A program made the translations under genes and the position numbers. Source: Tissierellia bacterium (GTDB lineage: Bacteria > Bacillota > Clostridia > Tissierellales > Tepidimicrobiaceae). From it: a DNA stretch of 33,231 nucleotides. Positions 32,808 to 33,231 of the stretch are shown here, piece by piece. Numbering within the stretch: position 1 is the stretch's first letter; every line of letters begins with the position of its first letter. The notes below the pieces were generated by a model. The model was not told the origin of the DNA. It saw only the letters and a list, made by a program, of their open reading frames with translations, and searched no databases. The DNA is taken from positions 1-33,231 of the forward strand of contig JAAYHM010000006.1 of assembly GCA_012735405.1 (NCBI GenBank). The letters run 5' to 3'.

Positions 32808-32975
32808 ATGTATGTTGTATGCAATGAGCATTTGGAGGATGCTATTGAGGAATTTGTTGAGGTATATGAACAACCACCTGACATATATGAACTAGAGCAG
32901 GTATCTTTTACAGACTGGGCAAGTCCCCGTAGATGTAACTATTGCGAAAAACCACCTAAGTACCTTGTTGTATAA
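32808..32975 (+). CDS. CxxH/CxxC small protein (BA_5709 family)
   Basis: A 55-aa protein starting at ATG 32808 behind TGGAG. It has an N-terminal CxxH (VVCNEHLEDAIEEFVE, C5 and H8) and a C-terminal CxxC (RRCNYCEKPPKYLVV), a likely single zinc site. This pattern marks a small family encoded just downstream of htrA in Bacillus wal loci, usually before rlmH. The function is unknown. Here no rlmH follows; the next gene is surE. The track version has 12 extra residues without support. Confidence 0.88.
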   Translation: MYVVCNEHLEDAIEEFVEVYEQPPDIYELEQVSFTDWASPRRCNYCEKPPKYLVV

Positions 32976-33016
32976 TAGAATACAACAAATAAATATAGGA
33001 ATAATGGAGGTTTAAA

Positions 33017-33231
33017 ATGAGATTATTACTAGTAAACGATGATGGAATACATGCTGAAGGAATAAATAAATTGGCTATGGAATTAGAAAAGAAACATGAA
33101 GTTACAATAGTAGCACCTAATGATGAGAGAAGTGCTCAAAGCCATGCCCTTACCCTGAGGAAACCTCTAATTGTAAAGGAAGTTAAACTAGAGGGTATAA
33201 AGTCAAGGGCATATAGTGTTTCAGGCACACC
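33017..33231 (+). CDS. surE: 5'/3'-nucleotidase SurE, N-terminal part (runs off the window)
   Basis: ATG 33017 with ATGGAGG upstream opens [20 protein letters not shown], the hallmark SurE N-terminus with metal ligands D8 and D9. It is followed by [19 protein letters not shown], in which S39 is a further ligand. Only 71 codons are inside the window. SurE removes phosphate from nucleoside monophosphates and is thought to act as a survival/housekeeping phosphatase. Confidence 0.95.
   Translation, partial: MRLLLVNDDGIHAEGINKLAMELEKKHEVTIVAPNDERSAQSHALTLRKPLIVKEVKLEGIKSRAYSVSGT

Noticed and set aside
1-33231. CRISPR, defence island, prophage or transposon
   Set aside because: I saw no spaced direct repeats, transposase, integrase, phage structural gene or recognised defence gene; most of the window is core chromosomal genes.

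Overview
The window is low-GC DNA from an endospore-forming anaerobic Firmicute, most likely a member of the Clostridia/Tissierellia. The AT-rich codon use, strong AGGAGG-type ribosome binding sites, YyaC spore protein, Soj/Spo0J (ParA/ParB) pair with parS sites, WalR/WalK two-component system and Re-citrate synthase all point this way. In Bacillus the parAB/yyaC and wal (yyc) loci both lie next to oriC, so the window is probably origin-proximal. No rRNA, tRNA, CRISPR array, insertion sequence or prophage was seen.

Layout. 1-1.15 kb: an unrecognised small gene, a small gene broken by two frameshifts, and a 65-aa membrane protein. 1.3-3.6 kb: csaA, then parA-parB bracketed by two perfect parS palindromes. 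3.7-7.2 kb: a cyclodeaminase/cyclohydrolase, then a cluster of a cysteine-desulfurase-family enzyme, a DUF4446 protein, a diacylglycerol-kinase-like lipid kinase and a 51-aa ORF. 7.2-11 kb: yyaC (minus), a membrane-anchored LysM-G5-M23 peptidase (plus) and an intracellular subtilase (minus). 11-13.96 kb: a P-type Ca/Mn ATPase (minus) preceded by a complete yybP-ykoY (Mn2+) riboswitch, terminator and sigma-A promoter, which suggests manganese export. 14.2-17.2 kb: an ABC importer of the nitrate/sulfonate/taurine type. 17.2-22.7 kb: the wal locus (walR, walK, an unrecognised secreted protein, yycH, yycI). 22.9-30.7 kb: a four-gene cluster encoding Re-citrate synthase, aconitase, isocitrate dehydrogenase and pyruvate carboxylase. 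30.8-33.2 kb: the wal locus resumes with yycJ, htrA and a CxxH/CxxC protein, followed by the start of surE.

How the genes work together. The carbon cluster encodes every step from pyruvate plus acetyl-CoA to 2-oxoglutarate, the oxidative half of the TCA cycle that anaerobes use to make glutamate. It sits inside the otherwise canonical wal locus, between yycI and yycJ. Within the wal locus, an 11-bp-phased array of WalR-type half-sites lies directly after the walK stop codon and in front of a good -10 element. It would let WalR control the secreted protein and the WalK regulators YycH/YycI separately from walRK. A weaker WalR-like site lies in the leader of the M23 peptidase gene.

The strongest points for a second look are the TCA cluster inside the wal locus, the phased WalR array with the secreted protein behind it, the Mn riboswitch that changes the expected ion of the 'calcium' ATPase, and several hairpins that would cover ribosome binding sites or start codons. 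Starts were moved from the ORF-track starts where ribosome binding sites, promoters or hairpins required it.
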